Origin: Streptomyces smaragdinus
GTDB lineage: Bacteria; Actinomycetota; Actinomycetes; Streptomycetales; Streptomycetaceae
Assembly: GCF_009604385.1 (NCBI RefSeq)
Contig: NZ_WEGJ01000021.1
Coordinates: forward strand, 1 to 64,000
Length of the DNA: 64,000 bases
Reading direction: 5' to 3'
The notes below the pieces were generated by a model, which did no database searches, had not been told where the DNA came from, and was given only the letters and a program-made list of their open reading frames with translations. The translations under genes were made by a program, and so were the position numbers. This document shows, piece after piece, positions 14,650 to 23,348 of this stretch (positions are counted from its first letter, which is position 1; each line of letters starts with the position of its first letter).

Positions 14650-15165
14650 ATGACGCCCATGGCGAGCACAGGACATCACGCCGGTTCGTACCGCGACGGC
14701 CGGGGGCGCAACGAGACGCCCGAGGAGCGGGCCGACCGGCGGTGGGGGGAGCTGCTGCAGGAGCTGCGGGTCACGCAGACCGGGGTGCAGATCCTCTTCG
14801 GGTTTCTGCTCACCGTGGTGTTCCAGCCGGGGTTCGACGGGCTGGGCGACGCCGACCGGCGCATCTACGTGCTGACGGTGATGCTCGGGGCGGCGGCGAC
14901 GGGAGCGCTGATCGGTCCGGTGTCGATCCACCGGTTTCTGACCGGGCGGCGGCTGAAGCCGCAGACGGTGGAGTGGGCGGCGCGGCTGACGATCGTGGGG
15001 CTGTTCCTGCTGCTGTGCACGATGGCGTCGGCGCTGCTGCTCATTCTGCGGGTCGTGACGTCCGACGGTCTGGCGCTGTGGCTGGTGGGCGGGATGGTGG
15101 TGTGGTTCGCGGTGTGCTGGTTCCTGCTGCCGGTGTGGGCGCGGCTGGCTTCGGCGGAGGAGTGA
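14650..15165 (+). CDS. DUF6328 family membrane protein
   Basis: A 171-residue protein with four transmembrane segments. The cytoplasmic N-terminus ends in RADRRWGELLQELRVTQTGVQILFGFLLTVVF, the diagnostic opening of DUF6328. Further segments are VLTVMLGAAATGALIGPVSIH, LTIVGLFLLLCTMASALLLIL and LWLVGGMVVWFAVCWFLL. Function unknown; likely a plasma-membrane protein. An alternative ATG lies nine bases downstream. A bidirectional hairpin follows the stop. Confidence 0.85.
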   Translation: MTPMASTGHHAGSYRDGRGRNETPEERADRRWGELLQELRVTQTGVQILFGFLLTVVFQPGFDGLGDADRRIYVLTVMLGAAATGALIGPVSIHRFLTGRRLKPQTVEWAARLTIVGLFLLLCTMASALLLILRVVTSDGLALWLVGGMVVWFAVCWFLLPVWARLASAEE

Positions 15166-15167
15166 CT

Positions 15168-15200
15168 ACGGGGTGGAGCCCCAGGAGAGCCCCACCCCGT
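15168..15200. terminator. bidirectional terminator between DUF6328 and mannanase genes
   Basis: ACGGGGTGG (15168-15176) pairs perfectly with CCACCCCGT (15192-15200). It sits between two convergent genes. There is no long T-run, as is usual in Streptomyces. Confidence 0.65.
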
Positions 15201-15210
15201 TGGAAAAGCA

Positions 15211-16836
15211 TCAGCCGAGCGTGCAGGCCTGGCCGTTGAGGGCGAAGGACGCGGGCGAGGAGTTCGTACCGCTGTAGTTCGCGATGAAGCCGAGGGTCAC
15301 CGAGCCGGCCGCCGGGATACGGCGGGTGTAGTCGGCCGGGGTGACGGAGACGTCGGCGCCGGTCTGGTGGGGGGTGCCGCCCCACATGTTCTGGATGACC
15401 TGGTTGCCGGGGAAGGTCCAGGTGAGGGTCCAGCCGTCGATCGCGGTGGTGCCGGTGTTGGCGATCTGCACGTCACCCTGGAAGCCGCTGCCCCAGTCGC
15501 CGGCCTTCTTGTACGTCACCTTGCACTGGCCCGGGTTCTGGTCGGGGGACTTGGTCGTGAAGGTGACCGTCGCCGAGCGCGGCGAGCGCAGGCCGGCCGC
15601 GTCGCGCGCGTAGACGGCGAAGGTGTACGCCGTGCTCGGGCTCAGCGACGTCAGGGTCGCCGAGGCGGTGGACGAGGTGGACCAGGGGGTCTCCGTGGTG
15701 CCGGTGACCCGGACGATGTCGTAGCCGGTGACGCCGACGTTGTCCGTCGAGGCGGTCCACGTCAGGCGGGCGCCGGTGGAGGTGACGTCCGAGGCGGCGG
15801 GGGTGCCGGGCGTCGTGGGCGGGACGAGGTCGTCGTCGCCGCCTCCGCCGTAGATCCCGGCCTCCTTCGCGGTCGCCGCGATGCCGTTGGGGCCGTTGAA
15901 GATGCGGGTGCCCCAGGGGGTGAGCTGGGCGGGGTCGAAGGCGGTGACCATGTCGAGGTACTCGACGCCGCCGCCGTTGCCGCTCCACGACCATCCGAGG
16001 TAGCCGAGGCCCAGCTGCTGGGCGGTGCCCATGATGGCGTCCTCGTCGGGGTCGCCGTCCGAGTGCATGTTCCCGAACTCGCCGACGACCAAGGGCAGCT
16101 TGGCGGTGACGAAGGCGTTCAGATAGTCCTGGACCTTGGCGGCGGTGTTGTAGACGCCGTACATGTGGATCGAGAAGATCGTGTTGCGGTCGGGGTCGGC
16201 GGCGAACACCGAGGCGGCGTTGGCGCGCATCACGCCCGCCCAGTCCTGGCCCCAGTTGGGGGCGTCGACCATGATCGCGTTGTTGAAGCCGGCGCCGCGC
16301 AGTTTGGTGATCGCGGCCTTGGTGTCGGCGGTCCAGGCCTCGTAACCCTGGTTGCCGTAGGGCTCGTTGCCGATGTTCAGGATGACGTAGTCCTCCTGGC
16401 CCTGGAGCGCGCTCTTGACGCTGATCCAGTAGTCGGCGGCCTGGGAGAGCGTGGCGGCGCCGGCCTGCTCGCCGTAGCCGGTGGTGTCGTGGACCTCGAG
16501 GACGCAGATGAGCTTGTTCTGCTTGCAGCGGTTGACAACGTTGCCAACGTCGGCGGCGTCGTTCTTGGTCCAGCGCTGGCCGGAGGCGAGGACGACCCGG
16601 ATCGCGTTGGCGCCCTTGGCCTTGATGTCGGCGAAGGAGGCGGTCTGCGTCTGGTACCAGGTGTGGGCGTGGCTGACGCCGCGCAGCACCAGGTCGGAGC
16701 CGTCGCCCTCGACGACGCGGCCGGCCGCGCTGACGTGGATGCCGGTGGGGGCGGCGGCCGCGGGTGGGGCGGTCCAGAGGCCGGCCAGGACCGCTGCGGC
16801 GCCGAGGAAGGCTGCCGCGCGGGTCAGTGCTCTCAT
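15211..16836 (-). CDS. secreted GH5 endo-beta-1,4-mannanase with FN3 and CBM2
   Basis: A 541-residue secreted enzyme. It has a signal peptide (residues 1-28), a GH5 catalytic domain (~30-330), an FN3 linker (~340-425) and a cellulose-binding CBM2 (~437-541). Catalytic acid E158 lies in LNIGNEPYG and nucleophile E253 in LVVGEFGN. The segments LRGVSHAHTWY, LEVHDTTGYGEQ and GYLGWSWSGNGGGVEYLD closely match actinobacterial GH5_8 mannanases (S. lividans ManA type), so beta-mannan is a better assignment than cellulose. Start ATG 16836. A CebR operator lies 35 bp upstream, predicting induction by cellobiose- or mannan-derived oligosaccharides. Confidence 0.9.
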   Translation of the reverse strand: MRALTRAAAFLGAAAVLAGLWTAPPAAAAPTGIHVSAAGRVVEGDGSDLVLRGVSHAHTWYQTQTASFADIKAKGANAIRVVLASGQRWTKNDAADVGNVVNRCKQNKLICVLEVHDTTGYGEQAGAATLSQAADYWISVKSALQGQEDYVILNIGNEPYGNQGYEAWTADTKAAITKLRGAGFNNAIMVDAPNWGQDWAGVMRANAASVFAADPDRNTIFSIHMYGVYNTAAKVQDYLNAFVTAKLPLVVGEFGNMHSDGDPDEDAIMGTAQQLGLGYLGWSWSGNGGGVEYLDMVTAFDPAQLTPWGTRIFNGPNGIAATAKEAGIYGGGGDDDLVPPTTPGTPAASDVTSTGARLTWTASTDNVGVTGYDIVRVTGTTETPWSTSSTASATLTSLSPSTAYTFAVYARDAAGLRSPRSATVTFTTKSPDQNPGQCKVTYKKAGDWGSGFQGDVQIANTGTTAIDGWTLTWTFPGNQVIQNMWGGTPHQTGADVSVTPADYTRRIPAAGSVTLGFIANYSGTNSSPASFALNGQACTLG

Positions 16837-16870
16837 CTTTCGACTCCTGTCGGAGGTGGGGGCGAGGATA

Positions 16871-16884
16871 TGGGAGCGCTCCCA
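16871..16884. promoter_or_regulatory. CebR-type operator upstream of mannanase
   Basis: TGGGAGCGCTCCCA is a perfect 14-bp palindrome identical to the published CebR consensus of Streptomyces. Its position 35 bp before the mannanase start fits repression of that gene. Confidence 0.85.
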
Positions 16885-17030
16885 TAGAGCCACGATGTCG
16901 CGTGCGCGTCAAGTGTTCGCACCGCGGTCGACCTGAGACATCTCAGGGACAGGGCAGGGCAGAACATGACAGAGTGGAGGGCGCGTCGGGCGGACGCCCG
17001 GGGCGCCATCAGCAAACGGGGGAGACACCG

Positions 17031-17549
17031 ATGGGCGTACGACACAGGACCGCAGGACTGCTCGCCGGGACCGCGCTGGTCACCGGCGCACTGCTCGCCG
17101 CCGCCGGGCCGGCCGGGGCCTACAGCCCGAACCCGACGGGGCGCGTCCAGTACCGCGACACCGACACCTGCCCGTGCTCGCTCTCCGACCCGTTCGACGG
17201 GACGTACTTCGAGCAGGACGCGGGCGGTTCGGCCGTCAAGATCGAGCTGATCGACTCCGCCGGCCGGTACCTCGGCAAGGTGGAGTTCCACCCGTACGAC
17301 GAGAAGCTCTGGGTCTACGACACCCTGAACGACGGCGACGGGTTCTCCACGAACATCACGTACTGGTCGGGTGGGACCGCGCACGACCTGGGTACGTACT
17401 CCCCCGCGGGCACGGACGCCGTGATGGACTACACGGTGAAGGACTTCGACATCCCCGAGGGCGCCTCGGTCGACATCCAGGTGTACGACGACGCCGGAAG
17501 GACGGACTACGTCGCCGGCGCACGCGGTACGGGGAGCGCGACCGCCTGA
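17031..17549 (+). CDS. small secreted protein, unknown
   Basis: A 172-residue exported protein with a clear signal peptide (MGVRHRTAGLLAGTALVTG, cleavage near AGAYS at residue ~29). The mature part is acidic and beta-rich, with paired cysteines CPC near residue 47 and segments VKIELIDSAGRYLGKVEFHPYDEKLWVYD and VMDYTVKDFDIPEGASVDIQVYDDAG. This suggests a small beta-sandwich. ATG 17031 follows GGGGGAGA. I do not recognise a family with a known function. Confidence 0.7.
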   Translation: MGVRHRTAGLLAGTALVTGALLAAAGPAGAYSPNPTGRVQYRDTDTCPCSLSDPFDGTYFEQDAGGSAVKIELIDSAGRYLGKVEFHPYDEKLWVYDTLNDGDGFSTNITYWSGGTAHDLGTYSPAGTDAVMDYTVKDFDIPEGASVDIQVYDDAGRTDYVAGARGTGSATA

Positions 17550-17565
17550 CAGCGGAAGGAGCCGT

Positions 17566-18927
17566 ATGGCGGGGAAGCCCGACAGCACGCAGGCCGACCT
17601 CGTCGTGACCGGCTGCACGGTCCTGACCCACGACCCCGACGGCGCCGTCGCGTTCACCGAGGACGCGGCGGTCGTCGTACGGGGCGGCGTGATCGACCGC
17701 ATCACCCCCGCGGCGGAGGCCGACGCGCTGCCCGCCGCCGAGCGGATCGACGCACGCGGGCAGGTCGCGCTGCCGGGGCTGATCAACTGCCATACGCACG
17801 CCGCGATGACGGCCCTGCGCGGGTACGCCGAGGACGTCCCGGTGGAGGAGTGGTTCAACGACTGGATCTGGCCGGTCGAGAGCAACCTCACCCCCCGGGA
17901 CGTCGAGCTCGGCACCCTGCTGGCCTGCGCGGAGATGATCCGCGGCGGGGTGACCACGTTCGCGGACCACTACTTCGCCATGGACCGGGTCGCCGCGGCG
18001 GTACGGGAGTCGGGCCTGCGCGCGAACCTCGGCGCCGCCTTCTTCTCCTCCCAGGGCCCCGAAGGCCGCGACGCCTCCCTGGAGTTCGCCCTGAGCCACC
18101 GGGGCGCCGCCGGCGGACGCATCACGACGTCCCTGGCCCCGCACGCCCCGTACACCGTCACCGACGCCGACCTGACCGCGACCGCGGAAGCGGCGCGCGA
18201 GCACGGCCTCCCGGTGCACATCCACGCCGCGGAGAACCGCGAGCAGACCGAGGCCGGCCTCGCCCGTGACGGGATCACCCCCGTCCAGGCCCTGGACCGC
18301 GCCGGCCTGCTGGACGGCGACCTGCTGATCGCCCACGGCACCGGCCTGACGGACGCGGACGTGGCCCTGCTCGCGGGGGCGGCGGGGCGGGTCGGGGTGG
18401 CGACGGCGCCGCGCGGCTACCTCAAGTTCGGCTGGGGCACCACGCCGGTGCGGGCGCTGACCCGGGCCGGGGTGCCGGTGGGGCTGGCCACGGACGGGGC
18501 GGCGTCGAACAACAACCTCGACGTGTGGGAGAGCATGACGCTCACGGCGCTGACGCAGAAGGCCGCCGAGGGCGATCCGCGCTGGGCGACGGCGCGGGAG
18601 GTCCTGTCGTACGCGACGACGCAGAGCGCCCGGGTCGTCGGGCTGGGCGACGCGATCGGATCGCTGGCGCCGGGCCGCCGCGCGGATCTGGTGCTGGTGG
18701 ACCTCTCGGGTCCGCACACCCAGCCGGTGTACGACCTGGCGGGCACGCTGGTGCACAGCGCGCGCTCGAGCGACGTGACGACGACGGTGGTCGACGGCCG
18801 GGTCCTGATGCGCGACCGCCGGCTGCTCACCCTGGACGTCCCGGCGATCGTCGGGGAGCTCACGGGGCGGCTGGCGGCCCTCACCGACCGTGGCCATGAC
18901 CGGCGGATCCAGACCTACCGGGGGTGA
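17566..18927 (+). CDS. amidohydrolase (TRZ/ATZ, MTA/SAH deaminase-like)
   Basis: A 453-residue cytosolic metal-dependent deaminase of the AtzA/TrzA subgroup, which includes 5'-deoxyadenosine, MTA/SAH and 8-oxoguanine deaminases. Metal ligands are visible: NCHTH (H76, H78) in the first strand, LPVHIHAAENREQ, LLIAHGTGL and LATDGAASNNNLD with the late aspartate. The C-terminal composite domain is typical (GSLAPGRRADLVLVDLS). The natural substrate cannot be settled from sequence. It starts at ATG 17566 after GGAAGGAG, 16 bp downstream of the secreted-protein gene, so cotranscription is possible. Confidence 0.88.
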   Translation: MAGKPDSTQADLVVTGCTVLTHDPDGAVAFTEDAAVVVRGGVIDRITPAAEADALPAAERIDARGQVALPGLINCHTHAAMTALRGYAEDVPVEEWFNDWIWPVESNLTPRDVELGTLLACAEMIRGGVTTFADHYFAMDRVAAAVRESGLRANLGAAFFSSQGPEGRDASLEFALSHRGAAGGRITTSLAPHAPYTVTDADLTATAEAAREHGLPVHIHAAENREQTEAGLARDGITPVQALDRAGLLDGDLLIAHGTGLTDADVALLAGAAGRVGVATAPRGYLKFGWGTTPVRALTRAGVPVGLATDGAASNNNLDVWESMTLTALTQKAAEGDPRWATAREVLSYATTQSARVVGLGDAIGSLAPGRRADLVLVDLSGPHTQPVYDLAGTLVHSARSSDVTTTVVDGRVLMRDRRLLTLDVPAIVGELTGRLAALTDRGHDRRIQTYRG

Positions 18928-18950
18928 GGGCGCTGGATTCGGGGGTGGCT

Positions 18951-18979
18951 GGAGCCGCGCCAAGCGGGTCCGCGGCTCC
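18951..18979 (+). terminator. hairpin terminator after the amidohydrolase
   Basis: GGAGCCGCG (18951-18959) pairs with CGCGGCTCC (18971-18979) across an 11-nt loop, 24 bp past the stop codon. Confidence 0.55.
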
Positions 18980-19132
18980 ACCCTCCCCCTCGTACGCCCG
19001 GGCCCGGCGCGGCCGGGGCGTCCTTCACGGACTGTTCGCCGTGGATCTCCACTCAACAGGAAGCACGCTGTGCACGGATAGACGCATTGCGTCACCTCGG
19101 TGTGTAATGCGACATGCGAACGGAGGGGATCC

Positions 19133-20131
19133 ATGACCGTGTCCGACCCGCCCGATACACCGCCGATCGTCGACCTGGTGTCCACGGACATCGACGCGAC
19201 ACGTGAGCTGACCGCCTCTTTCTTCGGCACGCTGGTGATGTACGAGCCGCCGGCCCGCCCGGCCGGCTTCCGGTTCGGCGTACGCGGCATCCGGCTCGGC
19301 CCGCTCTGTGTCTCCCGGGTGACGTCGGACTATCCGAGCCACTGGATCGCTCCGGGGGTGAATTCCCTGTACGTGCTGGTCATGCCGCGTACGGGCGGGG
19401 TCCGCATGGCCCAGTCGGGGCAGAGCGGCGAGGCGGTCGGCGGCGGTGACACCGCGGTGACGCTGTCGCCGCTGGCGCCCACGTACACGACGTACGGCGC
19501 CGGGAGCTCCGCCGTCGACGTGATGATCGATCATCAGGCGGTACGGGCGGAGCTGGAGGAGGAGCTCGGCCGCCCGGTGCGCGCTCCCCTGGCCTTACCG
19601 CGCGGGCTGCGGATGACGGGTCCGGCGCGGGCCTTCGCCCGGCAGGCGCACATGCTGGCCGCCGAGCTCGACGCCGCCGGCCTCGGCCCCAGTGCCCTGG
19701 ACCGGCCCCGGGTACGGGACAGCCTGGGGGCGGCGCTGCTCACGACGTTCGTGCACACGCTGCCGCACCAGTACTCCGACGACCTGGCCCGGCCCGCCCC
19801 GTCGCCGGCACCCCGGCAGGTCACGCGGGTGATGGACGCCGTGCAGGCCGATCCCGCGTATCCCTTCACCGCCGCGGACCTCGCCCGGATCGCCGGTGTG
19901 AGCGTGCGCACACTGCAGCGCGGGTTCATCGCGTACATGGGGATGCCGCCGATGGCGTATCTGCGGGAGGTGCGGCTGCAGCGCGCGCACCGTGAGCTGC
20001 AGGTGGCGCGGGCGACGGACACCACGGTCACGGATGTCGCCTACCGGTGGGGGTTCACGCTGCCGTCGCGGTTCGCCGGGTACTACCGCGACCGGTACGG
20101 GGTGCGGCCGTCCGACACCCTGCAGGGATGA
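19133..20131 (+). CDS. AraC family transcriptional regulator
   Basis: A 332-residue regulator. The N-terminal ~190 residues form an AraC-binding-like cupin region (VNSLYVLVMPRTGGVRM, DTAVTLSPLAPTYTTYG). The C-terminal ~100 residues carry two helix-turn-helix motifs (FTAADLARIAGVSVRTLQRGFIAYMGMPPMAYL and TVTDVAYRWGFTLPSRFAGYYRDRYGVRPS), the conserved AraC/XylS DNA-binding domain. ATG 19133 follows GGAGGGG. The upstream 200 bp are free for its own promoter. Its target and ligand are unknown; the neighbouring amidohydrolase is one possible target. Confidence 0.9.
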   Translation: MTVSDPPDTPPIVDLVSTDIDATRELTASFFGTLVMYEPPARPAGFRFGVRGIRLGPLCVSRVTSDYPSHWIAPGVNSLYVLVMPRTGGVRMAQSGQSGEAVGGGDTAVTLSPLAPTYTTYGAGSSAVDVMIDHQAVRAELEEELGRPVRAPLALPRGLRMTGPARAFARQAHMLAAELDAAGLGPSALDRPRVRDSLGAALLTTFVHTLPHQYSDDLARPAPSPAPRQVTRVMDAVQADPAYPFTAADLARIAGVSVRTLQRGFIAYMGMPPMAYLREVRLQRAHRELQVARATDTTVTDVAYRWGFTLPSRFAGYYRDRYGVRPSDTLQG

Positions 20132-20137
20132 CGAAAG

Positions 20138-20174
20138 CCGCCCGGCCGGCCCCGATGCGGGGCCGGCCGGGCGG
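20138..20174. terminator. strong bidirectional terminator
   Basis: A 16-bp GC-only perfect stem (20138-20153 with 20159-20174) with a GATGC loop. It separates the convergent AraC and transglycosylase genes. Confidence 0.85.
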
Positions 20175-20194
20175 AACGTATGTGTGTGGGCTGG

Positions 20195-20554
20195 TCACAG
20201 GGACTTCGGGCCACAGACCGGCCAGGCGTTGACGCCCTGCTCGGCGAGGACCTTCTTGGCGATGTTGACCTGCTCCTTGGGCGTGGCCTTGTCGGCACGC
20301 GGGGCGTGCTTGTGGCCGCCGAAGGCCTTCCAGGTCTGCTGCGTGAACTGCAGACCGCCGTAGAAGCCGTTGCCCGTGTTCGCGTCCCAGTGGCCGGAGG
20401 CCTCGCACTGGGCGAGCTTGTTCCAGTTCGACGGGACGGCGGAGGCGGCCGACGCGTTCCCGGTGGCACCCATCATCAGCACACCGGCCGTACCGAGAAC
20501 GGCGGCGGCGCCGGAGATGCGGGTCAGACGGTTCGTGCGAAGGGCGGAGAACAC
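20195..20554 (-). CDS. secreted transglycosylase (Rpf-like)
   Basis: A 119-residue exported protein: signal peptide (residues 1-36, ending NASAAS), then a single transglycosylase/resuscitation-promoting-factor domain (NWNKLAQCEASGHWDANTGNGFYGGLQFTQQTWKAFGG). The catalytic glutamate is E51 in AQCEASG, and two cysteines (LAQCE and WPVCG) can form the usual disulfide. Such enzymes cleave peptidoglycan during growth or spore germination. There is no LysM domain, unlike larger Rpf proteins. Start is GTG 20554. The 250-bp upstream region has a long-range inverted repeat (GTGGGATC near 20590 with GATCCCAC near 20651) that may structure the leader. Confidence 0.85.
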   Translation of the reverse strand: MFSALRTNRLTRISGAAAVLGTAGVLMMGATGNASAASAVPSNWNKLAQCEASGHWDANTGNGFYGGLQFTQQTWKAFGGHKHAPRADKATPKEQVNIAKKVLAEQGVNAWPVCGPKSL

Positions 20555-20807
20555 AGATGCAACCTTTGTTCGGGGACGGAGACCGTGCCGTGGGATCCGG
20601 GGTCCGGCTCCTGGGCACGTCATCCACTCTCCCGTCCGGCACCCCCTCGATCCCACGGGCTTCCGACAGGTATCGGGGCGGTCGAAGGTCCCGCGCGGCC
20701 CCCGTCCCGAGCGGGCCGAAAGGTACGGGACTTTGGTCCTGAAGCGGGCATATTGCCTGGTCATGGGGGTTCGGAGAGCCGCCGCCGCGGTGTAGGTTGC
20801 TCGCGGC

Positions 20808-21845
20808 ATGATCGCGACGGCGTACGGAGGGCTCATGGGCAGCGACCGCGCACGGGATCTGGGACTCGGGGTGGGGCGGTTTCCGACCGGCCCGTACAAC
20901 GCGCTGACGGATGTGCCGGGCGTACGGGTCGGGCACCGCACGGTGCGGGTGCCGCCGGACGTGCACAGCGGCGTGACGGCGATCGTGCCGGAGGGTGTGT
21001 CGCCGGTGGCGCCGCTGCCCGCGGGGCTGTTCGCCGGCAACGGGTACGGCAAGCTCATCGGGGTGACCCAGCTCACGGAGCTCGGCGCGCTGGAGACGCC
21101 GATCCTGCTGACGTCCACGCTGTCGGCGTTCCGGGCGGCGGACGCGCTGGTCGGGGCGCTGCTGGAGGAGCCGGGTCATACGGAGGCGACGAGCCTGAAC
21201 CCGGTCGTCGGGGAGTGCAACGACGGCTTTCTGTCCGACATCCGCTCGCGGCCCGTGCGGGAGGAGCATGTACGCGACGCCCTGGCCGCGGCGGCGGACG
21301 GTCCCGTCGCCGAGGGGTGTGTCGGCGGGGGTACGGGGCTGGGGGCGCTGGGGTTCAAGGCGGGGATCGGTACGTCCTCGCGGCGGCTGGAGGTGGCGGG
21401 CGCCGAGGTCACGGCGGGGGTGCTGGTGCAGGCGAACTTCGGCGGCACGCTGCGCGTGGGCGGGCGGGAGGTGACGCCCCGGGATGTGGCGGTGCCGGGC
21501 GGGCGGGTGCCGGAGCGGGGGTCGTGCATGGTGGTCGTGGCGACGGACGCCGCCGTGGACGCGCGGCAGCTCACGCGGCTGGCGCGGCGGGCGGTGTTCG
21601 GGCTGGCGCGGGCGGGGGCCTCGTACGGGCACGGCAGCGGGGACTACGCGGTCGCGTTCGGTACGCGGCGGGGCGCCGTTGCGGTGCCGGACGGGGAGCT
21701 GAATCCGCTGTTCGCGGCGGTGCTGGACGCCGTGGAGGAGGCGGTCCTCAATTCCCTGCTCGCGGCGGTCACCACGACCGGGTTCCGGGGGCGGACGCTG
21801 CACGCGCTGCCGGCGGCCCGGCTGCGGGAGCTGCTGGGGCGGTGA
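20808..21845 (+). CDS. P1 family peptidase (DmpA/BapA-like, S58)
   Basis: A 345-residue N-terminal-nucleophile aminopeptidase. The family cleaves itself at a Gly-Ser bond to free the catalytic serine; here the bond is in RVPERGSCMVVVATDA near residue 239. Other family blocks are ALTDVPGVRVGH, GNGYGKLIGVTQLTELG, VVGECNDGFLSDI and GGGTGLGALGFKAGIG. Members hydrolyse D-amino-acid amides or beta-peptides. ATG 20808 lies close to TAGGTT, so the transcript may be leaderless; ATG 20835 is an alternative. It is divergent from the transglycosylase gene. Confidence 0.88.
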   Translation: MIATAYGGLMGSDRARDLGLGVGRFPTGPYNALTDVPGVRVGHRTVRVPPDVHSGVTAIVPEGVSPVAPLPAGLFAGNGYGKLIGVTQLTELGALETPILLTSTLSAFRAADALVGALLEEPGHTEATSLNPVVGECNDGFLSDIRSRPVREEHVRDALAAAADGPVAEGCVGGGTGLGALGFKAGIGTSSRRLEVAGAEVTAGVLVQANFGGTLRVGGREVTPRDVAVPGGRVPERGSCMVVVATDAAVDARQLTRLARRAVFGLARAGASYGHGSGDYAVAFGTRRGAVAVPDGELNPLFAAVLDAVEEAVLNSLLAAVTTTGFRGRTLHALPAARLRELLGR

Positions 21846-21851
21846 GCGGCG

Positions 21852-22313
21852 TCAGGTGTCGGACGGGCGGAGGTGTGCGCCCGCGATCTCGTTGGCGGTG
21901 CTCATGATCCCGGCGTAGAGCTGGGTGCAGGTGAAGAACCGCTGGGTCGAAGCCGGGTCGGTGGTGACCTCGGCCACCAGGGCGCAGGTCTTGCCGTAGT
22001 AGTCCGCGATCTTCCCGTCGAGCGTGGTGACCCGGTCCAGGGTGTCCTTGAACCCGGCCTTGTCGTCCCGCTTCTGGATCGCCTCGTGGAGCCGGCCGAG
22101 GATCGTCTCCACCTCTTTCACATGGGCCTCGCAGCCGTCGCCCACGCCCGACTTGCAGCCCTCGGGGCGGTTCGAGGTGGCGTCGGTGATCTGGTCCTGC
22201 CACTCGTTCTCGATCTCCAGCGAGTCGTCGCCCCCGCCGCCCGCGCAGCCCGCGACGGCGACCAAGAGAATCCCGCCGGCCAGCAGTGATCTCAGCCTTC
22301 CGAACGTACGCAT
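21852..22313 (-). CDS. lipoprotein, unknown function
   Basis: A 153-residue predicted lipoprotein. The type II signal ends in lipobox VAVAGC (Cys near residue 22). The mature part is helical and acidic (EWQDQITDATSNRPEGCKSGVGDGCEAHVKEVETILGRLHEAI) and has four further cysteines that could form two disulfides. It begins at ATG 22313; an upstream in-frame stretch rich in glycine is not convincing. The gene is convergent with the P1 peptidase, 6 bp away. I know no function for this family. Confidence 0.7.
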   Translation of the reverse strand: MRTFGRLRSLLAGGILLVAVAGCAGGGGDDSLEIENEWQDQITDATSNRPEGCKSGVGDGCEAHVKEVETILGRLHEAIQKRDDKAGFKDTLDRVTTLDGKIADYYGKTCALVAEVTTDPASTQRFFTCTQLYAGIMSTANEIAGAHLRPSDT

Positions 22314-22446
22314 GGAACCCCCACCACACCCGTTTCCCCCCGCCCCCACCGGGCGAGCCGCCGCGAGTGTAGTGGAAGTGGGCAGTGTTTCCGGGGGTGT
22401 TGACCGTTTCGCGATCGTGCAGGTGGGCCCCCTTGCGGAGCACTGG

Positions 22447-22465
22447 TTAGGTTAGGCTAACCTTC
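22447..22465 (+). promoter_or_regulatory. iron box (DmdR/IdeR type)
   Basis: TTAGGTTAGGCTAACCTTC matches the actinobacterial iron-box consensus TTAGGTTAGGCTAACCTAA at 17 of 19 positions. It ends 4 bp before the ATG at 22470, so the regulator would cover the core promoter of a leaderless or very short-leader transcript. Confidence 0.88.
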
Positions 22466-22469
22466 GCTC

Positions 22470-23348
22470 ATGCGAGCTGGTGAAAAGGGCTCCGCGGCAC
22501 CGGATTCCCGGGAATCCCGGGGCCCGCGCGGGCATGAGCTGTCCGCCACGGACGTGACCGTGGCCTACGACGGCGTGGACGTGGTGCACGGCGCCTCGAT
22601 ACGACTGCGCCCCGGCGAGGTGACCGTCCTCGTCGGGCCGAACGGCAGCGGGAAGTCGACGCTGCTGCGGACCGTCGCCCGCCTCCAGCGGGCCCGCGCC
22701 GCCACCGTGCTGATCGACGGCGACACCGACGGCCTGGCCCTCTCTCCCCGGGACTTCTCCCGGCACGTCGCCCTGCTCACCCAGGGCCGGCCCACACCCG
22801 GCGGGCTCACCGTCCGGGACGTCGTGGAGTTCGGGCGCTACCCGTACCGCGGCCGCTGGGGCCGGGCGGATCCGGACGGGCCCGCCGCCGTGGACCGTGC
22901 GCTCGCCCTGACGGGTGTCACCGAACTCGCCGGGCGCGGCGCCGAGCATCTGTCCGGCGGACAGCTCCAGCGGGTCTGGCTCGCCGGCTGTCTGGCCCAG
23001 GAGACCGGCGTCCTGCTCCTGGACGAACCCACCACCTATCTCGACCTGCGCTACCAGGTCGAACTCCTCGACCTCATCCGCGACCTGGCCGACGACCACG
23101 GCATCGCGGTGGGCACCGTGCTGCACGACCTCGACCAGGCGGCGGCCGTCGCCGACCGGATCGTGCTGCTCGACGCCGGCCGGATCGCCGCGGACGGCGC
23201 CCCCGAGGACGTACTCACCCCCGAGCGGCTGACCGATACGTACGGCATCCGCATCGACGTCGACACCGACCCCCTGACCGGCCGGCTGCGCACCCGCGCC
23301 ATCGGCCGGCACCACACCCGAACCGAAAGGCTCAGCGCCACCTCATGA
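22470..23348 (+). CDS. iron-siderophore ABC transporter ATP-binding protein
   Basis: A 292-residue ATPase of the FepC/FhuC group. Walker A is GPNGSGKSTLL (~residues 54-64), the Q-loop lies in LLTQGRPTPGG, the signature is LSGGQLQRVWLA, Walker B is VLLLDEPTTYLDL and the switch histidine follows in GTVLHDLDQA. It energises uptake of ferric siderophores. It overlaps the receptor gene by 4 bases (ATGA). An iron box sits directly upstream, so expression should rise on iron limitation. No ribosome-binding site precedes ATG 22470. Confidence 0.93.
   Translation: MRAGEKGSAAPDSRESRGPRGHELSATDVTVAYDGVDVVHGASIRLRPGEVTVLVGPNGSGKSTLLRTVARLQRARAATVLIDGDTDGLALSPRDFSRHVALLTQGRPTPGGLTVRDVVEFGRYPYRGRWGRADPDGPAAVDRALALTGVTELAGRGAEHLSGGQLQRVWLAGCLAQETGVLLLDEPTTYLDLRYQVELLDLIRDLADDHGIAVGTVLHDLDQAAAVADRIVLLDAGRIAADGAPEDVLTPERLTDTYGIRIDVDTDPLTGRLRTRAIGRHHTRTERLSATS

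Noticed and set aside
15367..16887. Long plus-strand frame opposite the mannanase
   Set aside because: Glycine/alanine/valine-rich antisense translation; the GH5 gene with signal peptide and catalytic residues is on the other strand.
20555..20807. Possible c-di-AMP (ydaO) riboswitch upstream of the transglycosylase
   Set aside because: Rpf genes often carry one, but the conserved ydaO core is not visible; only a simple long-range inverted repeat is present.
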